This document shows positions 27,499 to 36,130 of a stretch of 64,000 nt of DNA, one piece after another. Below the pieces are notes generated by a model. That model was not told where the DNA came from. It saw only the letters and a list, made by a program, of their open reading frames with translations, and ran no database searches. Each line of letters starts with the position of its first letter. The stretch's first letter is position 1. The DNA comes from Natronorubrum sediminis. Lineage in GTDB: Archaea > Halobacteriota > Halobacteria > Halobacteriales > Natrialbaceae. The stretch is from positions 95,713 to 159,712 of the forward strand of contig NZ_FNWL01000006.1 in assembly GCF_900108095.1 (NCBI RefSeq). Direction: 5' to 3'. The position numbers and the translations under genes were made by a program.

Positions 27499-27742
27499 GA
27501 ACCTCACCTGTTGAACCGTCCATAGACGTGTTATTCACACGCAAGAACTTAAATAGTATACTCATTCGTTCGCCAACACGTAAGCTCGGGTCACTGTACG
27601 TGAATGACAACGTCAACGCTCCGCTGTGCCTCGTTTCGTAGAATAAAATGATAGCGTAAGTTCATGCTATTCGAATGTATTCGTGCGCTATTTGATATAT
27701 GTGACCACATAACAAACATACGCATAGATAAGTAGTGAACGT

Positions 27743-28996
27743 ATGTGCGATAACAACGAAGAAAATCGGCGAAATTTTATGAAAGGATGCGGTGCAGCGG
27801 CCGCGATGGCCGTAACCGGACTCGGTGCCGGGACGGCGGCGGGGCAAACGGAATCGATGGGAAACATCGAAGAGTTGCTAGATGGGCTTCCGAATAATTG
27901 GGGCCGGTGGGGTAACGACGACGAGGTGGGGGCGTTGAACTTCCTCGACAGCGAACAAGCGTTCGCCGGAATGCAAGCGGTAATGCGTGGCGGTCCAGCA
28001 AACATTCAGCAGTATACGCTTCAGGTCCCGATGACCGGCGATGCGCTGGAGTCGGTCGTCGACGAAGATGTCGAGGTTTCAGCAGACGCCGGCGATGCAC
28101 TGTATCCGCCGCGGACGCCAGCAAGACGGGACAACACCGCCGACGCAACGACGATCGAAGATTCCGATGCACGCGCCGGGGTCAAATCGTCGGACGACGC
28201 GTTCATCACGCAGTTGTTCCTCCACGGAACGACCCATATCGACGCGCTCGGACACGTTTGGTACGATGACCAACTCTACAACGGGTACGACGAACTGGCG
28301 ACGGCGGAGGTCAAGGAATTCGATCAACCGATCCCGGGCATCGACGCGGAGGGTAACGCGACCGAAGTGACGGAAACCAAAGGACACTCGGAAGCAAGCG
28401 TTGCACCCCTCGCCGCCTCCGGAGTCACGGGTCGCGCAGTCCTACTCGACGTCGGTCGTCACATGGGCGACGAAAACGGCTGGCTCGAACTCGGCGCATC
28501 GATCACGCTATCAGATCTTCTGGAGACGGCGGACGCCCAGGGAGTCGACATCAACGAGCGAGATATCGTCCTCGTTCGGACCGGTGGCGTCGAGCGGGCA
28601 ATCGATCCCGAGGCGGAGTGGGGACCTGAGGCGGAACCCGGTCTCACGTTCAGCGAGGAACTCGTCGAGTGGGTGTACGATATGGAGATTCCGATGATCG
28701 GTGCTGACAATATTGCGGTCGAAAAGCTCGCCCAGACTATTGACGGCAAAACGTACGCGATCCCACTTCACGCGGCACTGCTACGCGACCTCGGCGTCTC
28801 GCTCAACGAGATACTGTGGCTCGGCGACGTGGCTGACCAGTGTGCAGAAGACGGTATTTACGAACTCATGTACGTTGCGGCTCCGTTGCACGTCGAACGA
28901 GCGACGGGAGCCCCGGCGAATCCGGTCGTCCTGAAAGCTACCCAGAACGGGAAAAACGGACGGGACGTTGATCCGAAGGAGAAAGCCGACCGATAA
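27743..28996 (+). CDS. Tat-exported cyclase-family hydrolase (kynurenine formamidase fold)
   Basis: Metal-dependent cyclase-family protein of 417 residues. The signature reads HGTTHIDALGH (161-171), the large-cyclase variant of HxGTHxDxxxH, followed by VWYDDQLYNGY as in the longer bacterial members. An N-terminal twin-arginine signal (RRNFMKGCGAAAA, 9-21) without a clear lipobox after it suggests export to the outside as a soluble or loosely held enzyme. Members hydrolyse cyclic or amide-type compounds, so it may pre-process a substrate before import. It is a single gene with an AT-rich upstream region. Confidence 0.85.
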   Translation: MCDNNEENRRNFMKGCGAAAAMAVTGLGAGTAAGQTESMGNIEELLDGLPNNWGRWGNDDEVGALNFLDSEQAFAGMQAVMRGGPANIQQYTLQVPMTGDALESVVDEDVEVSADAGDALYPPRTPARRDNTADATTIEDSDARAGVKSSDDAFITQLFLHGTTHIDALGHVWYDDQLYNGYDELATAEVKEFDQPIPGIDAEGNATEVTETKGHSEASVAPLAASGVTGRAVLLDVGRHMGDENGWLELGASITLSDLLETADAQGVDINERDIVLVRTGGVERAIDPEAEWGPEAEPGLTFSEELVEWVYDMEIPMIGADNIAVEKLAQTIDGKTYAIPLHAALLRDLGVSLNEILWLGDVADQCAEDGIYELMYVAAPLHVERATGAPANPVVLKATQNGKNGRDVDPKEKADR

Positions 28997-29437
28997 CACG
29001 CTGACGGTCAAGTGCAACACGATTCCATTGGGAAGGCGGACGAGGAATTTGCCCGTAGGGCCTTAGTAGACGACTTCCTGCCGGCGACGTAACCGATAGT
29101 TCAATAGTGGCTGAACGTTCGTTGGAACTCGCCGCCGACCCTCCCCACGGCGTTACAGAGGCAGAACGAATCTAACCGGGGAGGTGGGTCGAGGCGTCGT
29201 ATACTGTCGCGCCAAGCCAGTTATCGTACAGGGATGGATGTTGAACTGATCGCGCCGACGGTGGCTCCACGGGGTAAACCCATGGTTCAGACGCAGTAAT
29301 TCGATGGAAACGAACGTCAACCCGCACGAGCGCCGATTATCGTGCTGGTGCTGTCTGCCGAGACGCGTTCAACTATCAACCGGTTCGAGTATCGCGAGAA
29401 CGGGTCGGAATATTAATCGTCGTCTCTCGTAAAGGAG
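28997..29437. other. Intergenic, no supportable gene
   Basis: About 440 bases. It contains an imperfect inverted repeat (cgccgaccctcccc near 29132 and ggggaggtgggtcgaggcg near 29179) that could form a hairpin, and an AT box (aatattaat, about 29409) before the MFS gene. A 23-codon frame ending PPHGVTEAERI is present near 29107 but cannot be assigned. Confidence 0.5.
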
Positions 29438-30691
29438 ATGATTGTGAACGTAGTAGGTAGGTGCCGTTCAGCGCTCGAAGAGGGCGTCCGAGCGCTCTGG
29501 ATGGACGGTCGCGGAAAGGTCCTGATCGTCGTCGCAGTCGGATGGGGACTCTCGATGGGAACGCGAATGATCTATCCAGTCTTGCTTCCCCACCTTCGCA
29601 CGGCATACGGCATCGATCTCACTACGGCCGGATTGTTGGTGACCGTCCTGTTCGTCGCGTACGCGATCGGTCAGCTGCCCGGAGGCATCCTCGCAGACCG
29701 GATCGGTGAGCGGCCGATTTTGATCGTCAGTACGCTGTTGGCAGCCGCAACGTTGTTTCTGGTAACCACTGCGGGATCTGTCCTGGTACTGTTCGCCATG
29801 ACGGCGTTATTCGGCCTCGCAATCGCGCTCTACGCGGTGGCCAGATACACCGTTCTTACGCGTCTGTATCCCAATCATCTTGGTGCAGCGAACGGGGCGA
29901 CGGCCGCGTCGGCCGACGCGGCACAGTCGGTGTTACCACCGCTCGCGGGAGTGCTCGCGGCGGGAGTCTCTTGGCAGATGGGATTCGGATTTGCGATTCC
30001 CCTGTTTTTGATTACCGGCCTCGCGCTCTGGGCGATCGTTCCAACGAGAACAGACGGCACAAGGTCCTCTGAGAACGACCGAACTGATGGTGGGGCCCCC
30101 GTGGAGCGTCCTACGACGAATCGTAGGTGGGACACGTTTCTCGTTCTTCGGCGACCCGTGATCGTGAAAGGGGCGATCGTCTACACGCTCGGACTCTGTA
30201 TTTGGCAGGCGTTCACCGCATTTTATCCGATCTACATGATCGAGATCAAAGGACTGTCGTCGTCGCTCGCGGGCGGGCTGTTCGGGCTGTTTTTCGTTCT
30301 GGGTATCGCAGTCAAGCCGCTCTCGGGCGGGATGTACGACCAAATCGGTGCTCGACGATCGCTGCTCATCGTCGTGAGTGTCTCGGGTGTCGCGCTCAGT
30401 CTCCTTCCGTTCGTGAATAGTTTCTGGCTTCTCGTGATGATAACGGCGCTGATCAGCGCGCTACTCGGGATTAGTACGGTCGTCGAATCGTTTCTACTTA
30501 CCAACATCCCGAAAGACGTTCGCGGAACCGGATTGGGCATCATCCGTTCGATCGCGTTCCTAATCGGTGCGGTGAGTCCCGCGCTCTTCGGTGCGGCCGG
30601 CGACCGAAATCTGTTCGACGAAGCGTTCCTCTCGCTCGGTTTACTGGCCGGGATAGCACTTGTCGTGATTACGTTGCTTCCAGAGAAGTGA
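29438..30691 (+). CDS. MFS transporter
   Basis: Major facilitator carrier, 417 residues with about twelve hydrophobic segments. The loop between TM2 and TM3 contains the MFS signature GGILADRIGERP, and the mirrored loop in the second half is LSGGMYDQIGARRS. A central hydrophilic loop (about 200-230) divides the halves. It resembles the MFS at 47.4 kb closely (GGILADR, KPLSG.YDRIG, QMIYPV/RMIYPV). aatattaat at about 29409-29417 gives a start near this ATG; GGAGATGA overlaps the first codons, so a GTG at 29444 is an alternative. Substrate unknown, likely an organic acid given the CoA-transferase directly downstream. Confidence 0.88.
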   Translation: MIVNVVGRCRSALEEGVRALWMDGRGKVLIVVAVGWGLSMGTRMIYPVLLPHLRTAYGIDLTTAGLLVTVLFVAYAIGQLPGGILADRIGERPILIVSTLLAAATLFLVTTAGSVLVLFAMTALFGLAIALYAVARYTVLTRLYPNHLGAANGATAASADAAQSVLPPLAGVLAAGVSWQMGFGFAIPLFLITGLALWAIVPTRTDGTRSSENDRTDGGAPVERPTTNRRWDTFLVLRRPVIVKGAIVYTLGLCIWQAFTAFYPIYMIEIKGLSSSLAGGLFGLFFVLGIAVKPLSGGMYDQIGARRSLLIVVSVSGVALSLLPFVNSFWLLVMITALISALLGISTVVESFLLTNIPKDVRGTGLGIIRSIAFLIGAVSPALFGAAGDRNLFDEAFLSLGLLAGIALVVITLLPEK

Positions 30692-30786
30692 CAATCGAGG
30701 ATACACGGCGTGAGGTCGTCGAAACCAGCTGTAACGAAATGCTGTCAGATCGATCCAGTAACTACATAATCACCCGTGACAGTTGT

Positions 30787-31992
30787 ATGCACGTGCCACT
30801 CTCAGACATCTCCGTCATTGACTGCGGACAGGTAATCGCTGGACCGCTGTGTGCGACGTTTCTCGCCGACCTCGGTGCTGACGTCGTCAAAATCGAGCCG
30901 CCGAACGGAGAAATGTATCGGAGTCACAGACGAACCCTCAACGACGAATCATACAATCCGGGGTTCGAACTGTTCAACCGAAACAAACGCGCCCTCTCGG
31001 TCGACCTCAAATCCGACGAGGGTGGTGAACTCGTGCACGAATTGGTCGAAGAAGCCGATATTTTCATCCAGAACTGGCCACCGGGCGTCGCGGAGCGACT
31101 CGACGTCGACTACGATACCCTTACCGCGATCAACGAGGATCTCATCTACGTTCATATCACGGGATACGGCCAATCCGGACCGATGGCCAACCTACCGGGG
31201 ATGGATGCGATGACCCAACACGTTTCGGGCTTTACGAGCATGCTCGGTTACGAGAACGACCGACCGCCGATTCGGTCACAATCGTCGCTTGCCGACTACT
31301 TTGCGGCGTACAGCGCCACGGTGAGCGTACTTGGCGCGTTGATCGGTCGCGACAGGACGGGCGGCCAGAAGGTAGAAATTTCGCTACTGGAGGCGCTATC
31401 ACACAATCTCGACGCAGCGTACGAATTCTACAACAATCTAGGGGAAGTTCCCGGGAAAGGCGGACGCAACCTGTACTACCAGCCGGATATGCTCTACGGC
31501 GCGGCCGAAGCGGCCGACGGGTACGTCTCCGTCGCGCTACTACTGTACTCGGAGCGGATCTGGCACGCGTACTGTGAACTGCTCGAGCGACCGGATTTGC
31601 TAGAAAAAGAGCAGTACCAGACGACACAAGGCCGAGCCGAAGATGCGGACCACCTTTGTTCGCAGTTCGAAGCGTGGTTGGCCGAGCAGCCGGTGACGGA
31701 GGCGGTCGAACGGCTCAACGAACTCGGGATTCCCGCGGCGCCGTATCAGACGATCGAGGAAGCAGCGGAGATGGACCACATGGAACACCTTGGCGTCTTC
31801 GAGGAGATCGATCACCCGGTCTACGATACATTGACCCTGACGTCCACGCCGCTTTCGCTCTCCGAATCCGACGTCTCCCTCCGAAGCCGCGCACCGTTCC
31901 TCGGCGAACACAACCGCGACATCCTTCGAGAGCAGGGGTACGACGACGGCGAGATCGATCACCTTCTCGAGAAAGACGTGCTTTCGCAGTAA
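30787..31992 (+). CDS. Family III CoA-transferase (CaiB/BaiF)
   Basis: CoA-transferase of 401 residues with GQVIAGPLCATFLADLGADV, NRNKRALSVDLKS, HITGYGQSGP and KVEISLLEA. The position of the catalytic Asp in formyl-CoA transferase (VSMQD) is Glu here (SLLE), as in the third family member of this window. I start at the ATG at 30787; an earlier start overlapping the MFS stop would add a non-conserved 33-residue head. An AT-rich actacataat lies about 25 nt upstream. Different subfamily from the 13 kb and 33 kb copies. Confidence 0.9.
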   Translation: MHVPLSDISVIDCGQVIAGPLCATFLADLGADVVKIEPPNGEMYRSHRRTLNDESYNPGFELFNRNKRALSVDLKSDEGGELVHELVEEADIFIQNWPPGVAERLDVDYDTLTAINEDLIYVHITGYGQSGPMANLPGMDAMTQHVSGFTSMLGYENDRPPIRSQSSLADYFAAYSATVSVLGALIGRDRTGGQKVEISLLEALSHNLDAAYEFYNNLGEVPGKGGRNLYYQPDMLYGAAEAADGYVSVALLLYSERIWHAYCELLERPDLLEKEQYQTTQGRAEDADHLCSQFEAWLAEQPVTEAVERLNELGIPAAPYQTIEEAAEMDHMEHLGVFEEIDHPVYDTLTLTSTPLSLSESDVSLRSRAPFLGEHNRDILREQGYDDGEIDHLLEKDVLSQ

Positions 31993-32064
31993 TCGCGGTG
32001 CGATCAACCACCTCGAGACAGTACAGTCGAAAGACCGCACAACGAAAACGGACGACGGGCGGCG

Positions 32065-32544
32065 TTACGTTGACTCATCTGGGGGCCTCGGCGTCAGGTA
32101 ATCGTCAACGTTCGTATCACGACTGGTTTCGATCGAGAATTCGATGTCAGCAACGGTATCAATCTCTTTGACTCGCTGGACGAGTGCGTCGACATCTTCG
32201 TTCGATACGGCGGTTGCGACGGCGTAAATGTCGTAGGTTCCGATACCCTTACAGACGAGCCAGAACGGCATCTCGGCGATTTCGTCGAGAAGAGCGTCCT
32301 TCGCCCCGGGTTCGTCCGTAACAGAAATCGCGAGCCGAACGATTTCCCAGTCGTGTTCCTGTGGCTCGAGCAAGAAAAACGGCGACGTTCGCTCCAAGAG
32401 CTTCGTGACGCGTTTTCGAACACCCTCCGTTGAGAGTTCGTACCCCTTGTCGACAAGAATCCTCGCGATCTCAGAGTAGGGCGTCCGAGGGTCGTCCGCG
32501 AGGATCTTGAGAATCGCCCGGTCGATGTCGTCGACGTCGGTCAT
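32065..32544 (-). CDS. Lrp/AsnC-family transcriptional regulator
   Basis: DNA-binding regulator of 159 residues. The N-terminal helix-turn-helix covers about residues 3-55 (DDIDRAILKILADDPRTPYS, then EGVRKRVTKLLE), and the RAM ligand-sensing domain follows (about 64-140, with FWLVCKGIGTYDIYAVA). Lrp-type regulators respond to amino acids or other small molecules. It lies between two CoA-transferase genes and is the only regulator recognised in the catabolic region, so control of neighbours is plausible but unproven. Confidence 0.92.
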   Translation of the reverse strand: MTDVDDIDRAILKILADDPRTPYSEIARILVDKGYELSTEGVRKRVTKLLERTSPFFLLEPQEHDWEIVRLAISVTDEPGAKDALLDEIAEMPFWLVCKGIGTYDIYAVATAVSNEDVDALVQRVKEIDTVADIEFSIETSRDTNVDDYLTPRPPDEST

Positions 32545-32799
32545 GGCCGAACTGTGTCATTCGTAACCTAAACGTGTATCGGTCGACATTCCAGTCGTCG
32601 ACTACGGCGTCACGAGCGGCCGACGAGATTACGTCGGGGACGGTACCGATGTCGCCCGGGACGACCTGCGACTGGAACCGCGTTTCTATCTCAACGATCT
32701 GATCGAGTCCGAACCAGTCCGAGCGATCGGAGCGACGAAACCTGCAGTATGCGTCTCCCAATCGGACACAAAAACGGTACCGGCGTGTTAGCGGAGTAG

Positions 32800-33993
32800 T
32801 TACTCGCTTTCGTCGGTCGGTCCTGCAGTACCGGCTTCAATCATGCGCTCGATCTGGTCGCCCGAGTAGCCGAGTTCCTCGAGTACGGCGCGGGTGTGTT
32901 CCCCCTGTTTAGGTGGACGGTCACCGAGGTCGGGACGTCCGCTGGTCGTGCTGAATGGTGGGTTCGCCGTTTTGACTTCCGTATCCGTACAGATGTTGTG
33001 AGAGTCGGTAAGCATGTTTCGAGCGGCGACGTGTGGATCTTCGACGAGTTCGTCGGTGTGCTGTAGCGGGCCGGTCGGAACACCAGCGGAGGCGAGTTGT
33101 TCGCAGAGTTCCGCCCGCTCGTAGTCGCTGAACTCGTCGTTCAAGATTTCGCGAAGTTCGGTGCGGTTCTCCCAGCGCCGATCGTTCGTCTCGAACCGTT
33201 CGTCGGTGATGAGATCTTCCCGGTCGATGGTTTTGCACAACCGCTTGTAGAAGTGGTCGTTGACGACGCTGAGATAGAACGGCTCCTCGTTTGCGGCGTG
33301 AAACACCTCGTTGGGGGCCATTCCGGCAAACCCGGTGCCGGATCGCTCGGCGACTTCGCCAGTGCCGGTGTAGTGTGCGACCCAGTAGCCCATCCAGGCG
33401 GTCGCGACCTCGAACAGGTTGACGTCGATATGTTCACCTTTACCCGTTCTCTCCCGGTCGAGAAGCGCCGATGAGAGGAGGAACGCCGCAGTCGTACCGG
33501 TGCCCCAATCGATCACGCTCGCACCAATACGAACGGGCGGTCGGTCCTTGTATCCGATCGTGGACATCAGTCCACTCATCGACTGGATGATCGGATCGTA
33601 CGCGGGCCACTCAGAGTATGGACCGTCCTGACCGAAGCCGGTGAGCGACAGGTACACCACGTCCTCGTTGGTTTCAGCGACAGACTCGTAATCGAGCCCG
33701 AACTTCTCGACGACGCCGGGTCGGAAGCTCTCTACGACGACGTCGGCTTCCTCGGCGAGTTCCTGTGCCGCCGCCTGCCCTGTCTCGCTCTTCAGGTCGA
33801 GACAGACGCTCCGCTTGCCGGCGAGGTTGACCGACGCGAAAATTGCTCCGTCCAGTAAGTTACGAAACGCGTCTCCTTCTGGTGGTTCGACTTTGACGAC
33901 GTTCGCGCCGAGCATACCGAGGAACTGGGTCGATACCGGACCTGCGACTGATTGTGTCAAGTCGAGCACATCTATGTTGTCGAATGGCTGCAT
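32800..33993 (-). CDS. Family III CoA-transferase (CaiB/BaiF), paralogue of the 13 kb gene
   Basis: CoA-transferase of 397 residues, closely matching the 13 kb gene along its whole length (DLTQSVAGPVSTQFLGMLGA, SFRPGVVEKFGLDYESV, ENRTELREIL). It differs at the presumed nucleophile: HIDVNLFE, with Glu in place of Asp. The start at 33993 aligns with the paralogue's Met; an upstream start would add fifteen residues. Leftward, divergent from nothing immediately: the HADH gene lies upstream on the same strand with 160 nt between. Confidence 0.91.
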   Translation of the reverse strand: MQPFDNIDVLDLTQSVAGPVSTQFLGMLGANVVKVEPPEGDAFRNLLDGAIFASVNLAGKRSVCLDLKSETGQAAAQELAEEADVVVESFRPGVVEKFGLDYESVAETNEDVVYLSLTGFGQDGPYSEWPAYDPIIQSMSGLMSTIGYKDRPPVRIGASVIDWGTGTTAAFLLSSALLDRERTGKGEHIDVNLFEVATAWMGYWVAHYTGTGEVAERSGTGFAGMAPNEVFHAANEEPFYLSVVNDHFYKRLCKTIDREDLITDERFETNDRRWENRTELREILNDEFSDYERAELCEQLASAGVPTGPLQHTDELVEDPHVAARNMLTDSHNICTDTEVKTANPPFSTTSGRPDLGDRPPKQGEHTRAVLEELGYSGDQIERMIEAGTAGPTDESE

Positions 33994-34152
33994 ATGACAT
34001 GAATATCGGATGCGGGACCAAAACAGTACCGACAACATGCCAACGATGGGGTAGCCGTCATTCGGACCGACGCTGCACGAAGGAAGAGAGGAGTGTCCTC
34101 AAGCGGCGGGTTACATTCGACCAATCGTTACATCCGCGTACGCCCCATCAGG

Positions 34153-35325
34153 TCAGTAGTCGTGAAACCCCGCTCCGGCATCCTGGCCGGTTCGGCCGGT
34201 CGAGACGAGTTCCCGAAGGTACGGTGCGGGCTCGTACCTGTCCGTGCCGTACTCCTCGTGTAGCGACTCGAGTTTCTCGACGATAGTATCGATGCCCGTT
34301 TCGTCGGCGTACGTACAGGGTCCCTCGGGAAAGCCGGTGCCGAGGCGCATTCCAGTGTCGACAGCGTCTGCGGTTGCGACATCGTCACCGATGAGATGAG
34401 CAGCCTCGTTGATAATCATCGCGTCGACTCGAAGCGTATCGAAGTCTTCGCCGTCACCTTTCTCGTAGTCAGGTCCATCACCGTTCTCATACTCGTAGTG
34501 GCCTCTCCCGGTCTTTCGGCCGAGCTCTTCGTTTTCGACCTTCTCCTCCATCAACGGTGCAACGGTGATATCACCGGCCTGTCTGACGTGATAGGAGACT
34601 TCGATCCCGGTCATGTCGATGAGTTCGAATGGGCCCATTGGATACCCTCGTCGATGGACCATCGCGGCGTCAACCTCCTGGATCGTCGCTTCACCGCCTG
34701 AGACCATCCAGTGTGGTTCGTCGAGGAACGGACCGAGGACGTTGTTGACGACGAACCGGTGGACATCCTTGCGAACGTAGATTGGAACCTTTCCGATGGC
34801 CTTCATAAACTCGTAGGCACGCTCGGCCGTCTCGTCTGTCGTCTCGGAACCGTAGATGACCTCGACGAGATCCATCTTCACCGGTGGGTTAAAAAAGTGC
34901 AAACCCACCACGTCGGACGGGCGCTCCGTCGCGCTTGCGATCTCCGTGATCGAGAGCGACGAAGTGTTCGACGCTAAAATAGCTCCATCCGGCGCGAATC
35001 GATCAACCTCCTCGAAGACGTCCTTCTTGAGCTCCATCCGCTCAGGAACGGCTTCGATGACGATGTCAGCGTCCGTAACACTCTCTTCGAGGTCGACCGC
35101 CGTCTTAATGCGCGCCATCACATCGTCGGCCGATTCCTCGAGTGCACCGCTCTCCTCGAGCTTCTCGAGGGACCATTCGATGTTCCGATACCCCTCCTCG
35201 ACGATATCGGCTTCGATGTCTCGCATTGTGACCTCGTAGCCGGCCATCGCGACGATTTCGGTGATCCCGTGACCCATGCTTCCGGAGCCGAGTACGGTTA
35301 CGTGCTGAACGTTCTCACGCGTCAT
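34153..35325 (-). CDS. 3-hydroxyacyl-CoA dehydrogenase
   Basis: NAD-dependent L-3-hydroxyacyl-CoA dehydrogenase, 390 residues. The nucleotide-binding GSGSMGHG (13-20), NTSS (120-123), catalytic His143 in GLHFFNPPVKMDLVE, and the C-terminal dimer domain with GPFELIDMTG and a second half-domain (GFHDY end) are clear. The third step of beta-oxidation. The long in-frame extension upstream of 35325 is non-coding in character: it overlaps the divergent crotonase and contains Arg/Ser-rich sequence. A gttaagtag box lies about 27 nt upstream, suiting a leaderless start. Confidence 0.94.
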   Translation of the reverse strand: MTRENVQHVTVLGSGSMGHGITEIVAMAGYEVTMRDIEADIVEEGYRNIEWSLEKLEESGALEESADDVMARIKTAVDLEESVTDADIVIEAVPERMELKKDVFEEVDRFAPDGAILASNTSSLSITEIASATERPSDVVGLHFFNPPVKMDLVEVIYGSETTDETAERAYEFMKAIGKVPIYVRKDVHRFVVNNVLGPFLDEPHWMVSGGEATIQEVDAAMVHRRGYPMGPFELIDMTGIEVSYHVRQAGDITVAPLMEEKVENEELGRKTGRGHYEYENGDGPDYEKGDGEDFDTLRVDAMIINEAAHLIGDDVATADAVDTGMRLGTGFPEGPCTYADETGIDTIVEKLESLHEEYGTDRYEPAPYLRELVSTGRTGQDAGAGFHDY

Positions 35326-35439
35326 TGAGAGGTAGCTGCACGCCTCGCTACTTAACCCCACCGAATCGAACGGTATGGACCGCCTGCAGTCGATTTTGTC
35401 GCGACAGTTGGTCGGATATAACGCCAGTCGGATCAAAAA

Positions 35440-35449
35440 AGATAATAAT
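35440..35449 (+). promoter_or_regulatory. TATA-like box of the crotonase-ligase operon
   Basis: agataataat lies centred about 26 nt before the ATG at 35471, fixing that codon as the likely leaderless start instead of the in-frame ATG at 35375. Confidence 0.5.
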
Positions 35450-35470
35450 CTCGTTGTCAAATCTCGCCTC

Positions 35471-36130
35471 ATGCGAACAAATGCCACAGATCTCGTCGAA
35501 TTCGATCGGTCGGAGGAACTCCTCGAGGTACGACTGAATCGTCCCGACAAGCTCAACGCGCTAAACCCCGAGATGGTCCAGGGACTCCATGACGCGTTCA
35601 CCCGCGTCTCCGACGAACGGGGGCTCGGAGTCGTGATAACGGGCTCTGGCCGTGTCACTTGCGCGGGAATGGATACGGAGATTGTCTCCGGAGATTATAG
35701 CGAGTATCCAGACCTCCACGCGACGCTACAGGAGGTGTACCAGCTGGTCGAAACGCACCCGGGTCCCGTCGCCATCGCCGGCCGGGGTGCGCTCGTCGGC
35801 GCCGGGGTGATAATTTCGCTGTCCTGTGAGTTCGTCGTTCTCGGCGAGGACGTGACGTTCGCGATTCCGGAGGTGAAGTACGATATCGCGTCGTCGCAAG
35901 CCGCCGATCGACTTCCCGAGGTCGTCGGCCGGCGAGCGGCCGCGGAGCTGTTACTGACCGGCGAGGAAGTCGATCCGGAGCGGGCCCGATCGCTCGGGCT
36001 CGCGACCGACGTCGTCCCGTCGGATGCGGTCGAAGACCGGACCCGGGAACTGATCGCGACCGTCGGTGAGCACGACACGGAGACCGTCGCCGAGCTGATC
36101 GAGTTGTTGAACCGGAGGAACGACGCGTGA
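35471..36130 (+). CDS. Enoyl-CoA hydratase/isomerase (short crotonase)
   Basis: Crotonase-fold protein of 219 residues, shorter than the usual 255-270, with the C-terminal helical cap reduced. The oxyanion-hole motifs are CAGMD and LVGAGVIISLSCEF. At the second glutamate place it has IPEVKYDI; the first is Ile. Start selected from the AT-rich box upstream. The next gene's GTG overlaps its stop (GTGA), so an acyl-CoA ligase is co-translated. Isomerase or hydratase activity is not decided by these residues. Confidence 0.87.
   Translation: MRTNATDLVEFDRSEELLEVRLNRPDKLNALNPEMVQGLHDAFTRVSDERGLGVVITGSGRVTCAGMDTEIVSGDYSEYPDLHATLQEVYQLVETHPGPVAIAGRGALVGAGVIISLSCEFVVLGEDVTFAIPEVKYDIASSQAADRLPEVVGRRAAAELLLTGEEVDPERARSLGLATDVVPSDAVEDRTRELIATVGEHDTETVAELIELLNRRNDA

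Noticed and set aside
29107..29175. Short frame ending PPHGVTEAERI as a possible transposon remnant
   Set aside because: Too short and unassignable; no terminal repeats or target duplication seen.
35326..35658. 111-codon N-terminal extension of the 3-hydroxyacyl-CoA dehydrogenase
   Set aside because: It overlaps the divergent crotonase and lacks similarity; the conserved start at 35325 is preceded by a TATA-like element.
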